DNA of 36,681 bases, from contig JAJRQA010000073.1 of NCBI GenBank assembly GCA_024280475.1, positions 1-36,681 of the forward strand. The letters are read 5' to 3'. This document shows positions 34,578 through 36,681 of this stretch, in pieces. The translations under genes were made by a program, and so were the position numbers. The notes beneath the pieces are model-generated. The model was not told where the DNA came from. It saw only the letters and a list, made by a program, of their open reading frames with translations, and did not search any database. Origin of the DNA: Alphaproteobacteria bacterium (lineage in GTDB: Bacteria; Pseudomonadota; Alphaproteobacteria; Rhizobiales; JAKIUO01). Numbering within the stretch: position 1 is the first letter of the stretch; each line of letters opens with the position of its first letter.

Positions 34578-35657
34578 CTAACCATCTTCTTGGTGTATTA
34601 ATACGCTTGTAGCAATCAAACATGCAATAGTAGCAGGCCCCCAGGCCGCAAGTATTGCCGAAGTGTGTCCTGATAGCCCCATATTCCTCGACATTTGGGC
34701 GAAAACGAAGAAAATGAACCCTGAAATCAGTCCAAAGAATATCTTCTTTTGCACATTTCCGAATCGGAAGGATTGCAAAGAGCAGGTGGCTGCCAGCAAT
34801 ACCATGGCAATCATCCATAAGGGACGAGACAGTAATGTTTGAAATTGCAGCCGGAATTGCTGTGCGGGAAGGCCAGCCTTTTCTGCGATTTTGATGAATT
34901 TGGGAAGGTCCCAAAAAGAGATATTTTCCGCTGTGCCGATCGAATCCTCAATCTGCGTCCGGGTCAGGTAAGTGCCGACAAGATATTTTTTGAAATGCTG
35001 GGTTTTTTGATTGGCCGCCGAGACCCTGGCATCGGTCAAAATCCAGCGTCCATCCTTCAGTAAAGCTGACTGAGCATCGATACGCTCTTTGAACAGTTTC
35101 AAATTATCGTACTGAAAAAACGTCACATCTGTCAGAAACGAACCCTGCCGGGCCACATGTTGGGCGGTTAGAATTGATTGCCCATCTGGCCCATCCTGGC
35201 GCAACCAGGCCGAACTCTTGGAGGCCAGCAAGCCTTTGCTTTTATTACCAAGTTCAGCTCTCAACTCTTCAGAATAGGCCCTGAAACTGGCAGCCAGTGG
35301 ATTATAGGCCGTTGAGGCAAACACGCCGATAAGCACTCCGGCCAAGATTGCCGGACGGGTGAATTGCCAAACGCTCATACCAGAGGACCGCGCGATAATC
35401 AGCTCGGAACTTTTCGAGAGCATTAAAAATGCTCCGATACTGCCAATGAGTACGGCAAATGGTAATGACAGTTCAGCGAATGACGGGACCCGTAACATGG
35501 ATATAAACATGGCATCGATCAAGGTGCCCCCCTTTTTCAGCACAATGCGCATCGTCTCGATGAGGTCGATCAAAAAGATCAGCCCAAGGCACAGAAAAAA
35601 CACCGACAAAATGGTGGTCATGAATTTGCGAAATATATAGCGCGATAAAGTGCTCAT
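34578..35657 (-). CDS. lptG: LPS export ABC permease LptG
   Basis: LptG pairs with LptF in the LptB2FG transporter that pulls LPS from the inner membrane. The 359-aa protein has three N-terminal membrane segments (about 13-32, 58-80 and 100-120), a periplasmic beta domain (about 130-260) and three C-terminal segments (277-296, 303-321 and 332-352). The start overlaps the lptF stop (ATGA), as is usual for the pair. Confidence 0.95.
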   Translation of the reverse strand: MSTLSRYIFRKFMTTILSVFFLCLGLIFLIDLIETMRIVLKKGGTLIDAMFISMLRVPSFAELSLPFAVLIGSIGAFLMLSKSSELIIARSSGMSVWQFTRPAILAGVLIGVFASTAYNPLAASFRAYSEELRAELGNKSKGLLASKSSAWLRQDGPDGQSILTAQHVARQGSFLTDVTFFQYDNLKLFKERIDAQSALLKDGRWILTDARVSAANQKTQHFKKYLVGTYLTRTQIEDSIGTAENISFWDLPKFIKIAEKAGLPAQQFRLQFQTLLSRPLWMIAMVLLAATCSLQSFRFGNVQKKIFFGLISGFIFFVFAQMSRNMGLSGHTSAILAAWGPATIACLIATSVLIHQEDG

Positions 35658-36681
35658 AACGCTGGCCCTTGATGAGAACCATTGTTATGTCCCCATTTGG
35701 GTATCCTCAATTTAAAGCCCGTTCCACGGGATTGAATAAAATAGGTCGCCAGAATAATGCCCCCAATCGGGATTCCGTAGACAAGAAATATGGCCGCCTC
35801 GTTTTTTGCCAACAGATTGACGGATAACAGCCCGCCAAGCCGTGCTCCTGCTGCCAATCCCAACGCTGCAACAATGGCAAGCATGCGGTCCTCTCGTGTG
35901 GTGCGAGGGAAACCCAGCATAGCAAGGGCAACCAGTACAAAAAGAATGGGATAAAGCGGGTTCGACAGGCGATCATGCAGTTCAGCGCGAAAAGTGCCAG
36001 GCCGCCTTTTGTAATGAGAATTTTCAGGAGATGGGGCATAAAGCTCGCCTATATAGCTCTCATATGTCTTGTAGTCGACTTTGCCGCCCTTGCCACCCTC
36101 AAACCTCGATAAATCAAATATGTACTGATCAAAAGCAATCACCTGTACATCCGGGCTTTTCGACGTACGACGATGGATGTGACCGTCATACATCACCATA
36201 TAGGCATTCCCATCTCGCTTGATCAATTGAGACCTGTTCGCCATATAAGACATCGTTTGATTTTCATCCCTGGAATCATGCATGATAAACCCTAGAATAT
36301 CGCCATTGTCCTCTCGTTCCCGAATATGAAATGTGAGATTGGTGATGGGGGTCGTGAACCGACCCGGTTGTAACACATGAGCAATCAGATCGGTCCGCAC
36401 CTTGATGATATAGCTGCGTAATTCCCTTTGCGCTGTAGGTTGAACATAGGCGTTATTGGCCATAATCAGAACCATGATGATCACACCTAGAATCAGCATA
36501 GGGGCAGCAAATTTCCAGCGGCCCGCGCCAGACGCCGCCATGACGATTATTTCGCTGTCACCGCTTAATTTGTTGAGATTGTGGACGCAGGCTATCAGCA
36601 GCGCCATCGGCATGACAATACCTATAATCTGCGGCATCGCCAACATGGTCATTTTGAGAAAAATACCCAGTGTTTGGCCCT
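35654..36681 (-). CDS. lptF: LPS export ABC permease LptF (partial, cut by window edge)
   Basis: The reading frame is open through the right edge of the window. Before the internal ATG at 36652 it continues with GQTLGIFLK, which fits LptF, so roughly 40-50 N-terminal residues, including the first membrane segment, lie outside. The visible part has membrane segments near the start (PQIIGIVMPMALLIACVHNL, then FAAPMLILGVIIMVLIMA), a periplasmic beta domain, and three segments near the end (PLYPILFVLVALAML and following). The stop overlaps the lptG start. Confidence 0.93.
   Translation of the reverse strand, partial: GQTLGIFLKMTMLAMPQIIGIVMPMALLIACVHNLNKLSGDSEIIVMAASGAGRWKFAAPMLILGVIIMVLIMANNAYVQPTAQRELRSYIIKVRTDLIAHVLQPGRFTTPITNLTFHIREREDNGDILGFIMHDSRDENQTMSYMANRSQLIKRDGNAYMVMYDGHIHRRTSKSPDVQVIAFDQYIFDLSRFEGGKGGKVDYKTYESYIGELYAPSPENSHYKRRPGTFRAELHDRLSNPLYPILFVLVALAMLGFPRTTREDRMLAIVAALGLAAGARLGGLLSVNLLAKNEAAIFLVYGIPIGGIILATYFIQSRGTGFKLRIPKWGHNNGSHQGPAL

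Noticed and set aside
33849-34601. A 250-codon plus-strand reading opposite lptD
   Set aside because: It is antisense to a clear LptD and shows no recognisable domain.

Overview
This is a stretch of alphaproteobacterial chromosome with moderate GC. Almost every gene belongs to a conserved housekeeping cluster in an order familiar from Alphaproteobacteria: rlpA-dac-tmk-holB-metG-tatD-MBL; rpsF-rpsR-DUF2232-rplI-dnaB-alr-radA-cvpA-purF; fabD-fabG-acpP-fabF-mltG-yicC-gmk; lptF-lptG-lptD-surA-pdxA-rsmA. I cannot name the genus. The family assignments rest on catalytic motifs read from the translated sequence, not on database searches.

Layout. Positions 1-2665 are the end of an integrated mobile element that runs off the left edge of the window. 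It holds a two-gene operon (a MerR-type HTH protein and an unrecognised small protein) converging on an intact tyrosine recombinase. The recombinase gene lies against the 3' end of an intact tRNA-Ser(TGA), the likely attachment site. Three 12-bp-phased TGTGTACC repeats sit between the recombinase start and the tRNA. Positions 3117-10296 (+) carry envelope, DNA replication and translation genes: a septal lipoprotein, a penicillin-binding carboxypeptidase, thymidylate kinase, Pol III delta', Met-tRNA synthetase, TatD nuclease and a PhnP-like metallo-hydrolase. Several are joined by ATGA overlaps. Positions 10286-21739 (-) run, in transcription order, from the ribosomal S6/S18 operon through DUF2232, L9, replicative helicase, alanine racemase, RadA, CvpA and PurF to a periplasmic TAXI-like binding protein and an SDR enzyme. 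Hairpins between several of these genes suggest the cluster is divided into transcription units.

Positions 22161-29000 (+) are the fatty-acid synthesis core (malonyl transfer, ketoreduction, acyl carrier protein, condensation), followed by the MltG terminase, the YicC RNase-family protein and guanylate kinase. Positions 29014-36681 (-) hold the LPS-export and outer-membrane biogenesis set: LptF (cut by the right edge), LptG, LptD and a SurA-like chaperone, followed by PdxA and RsmA.

I did not find a clearly new system. The parts most worth a second look are the integrase module with its phased repeats and companion operon, the TAXI-like protein with an 18-residue C-terminal repeat lying between purF and the SDR gene, and several long perfect inverted repeats in intergenic gaps (acpP-fabF, dnaB-alr, rpsR-DUF2232).
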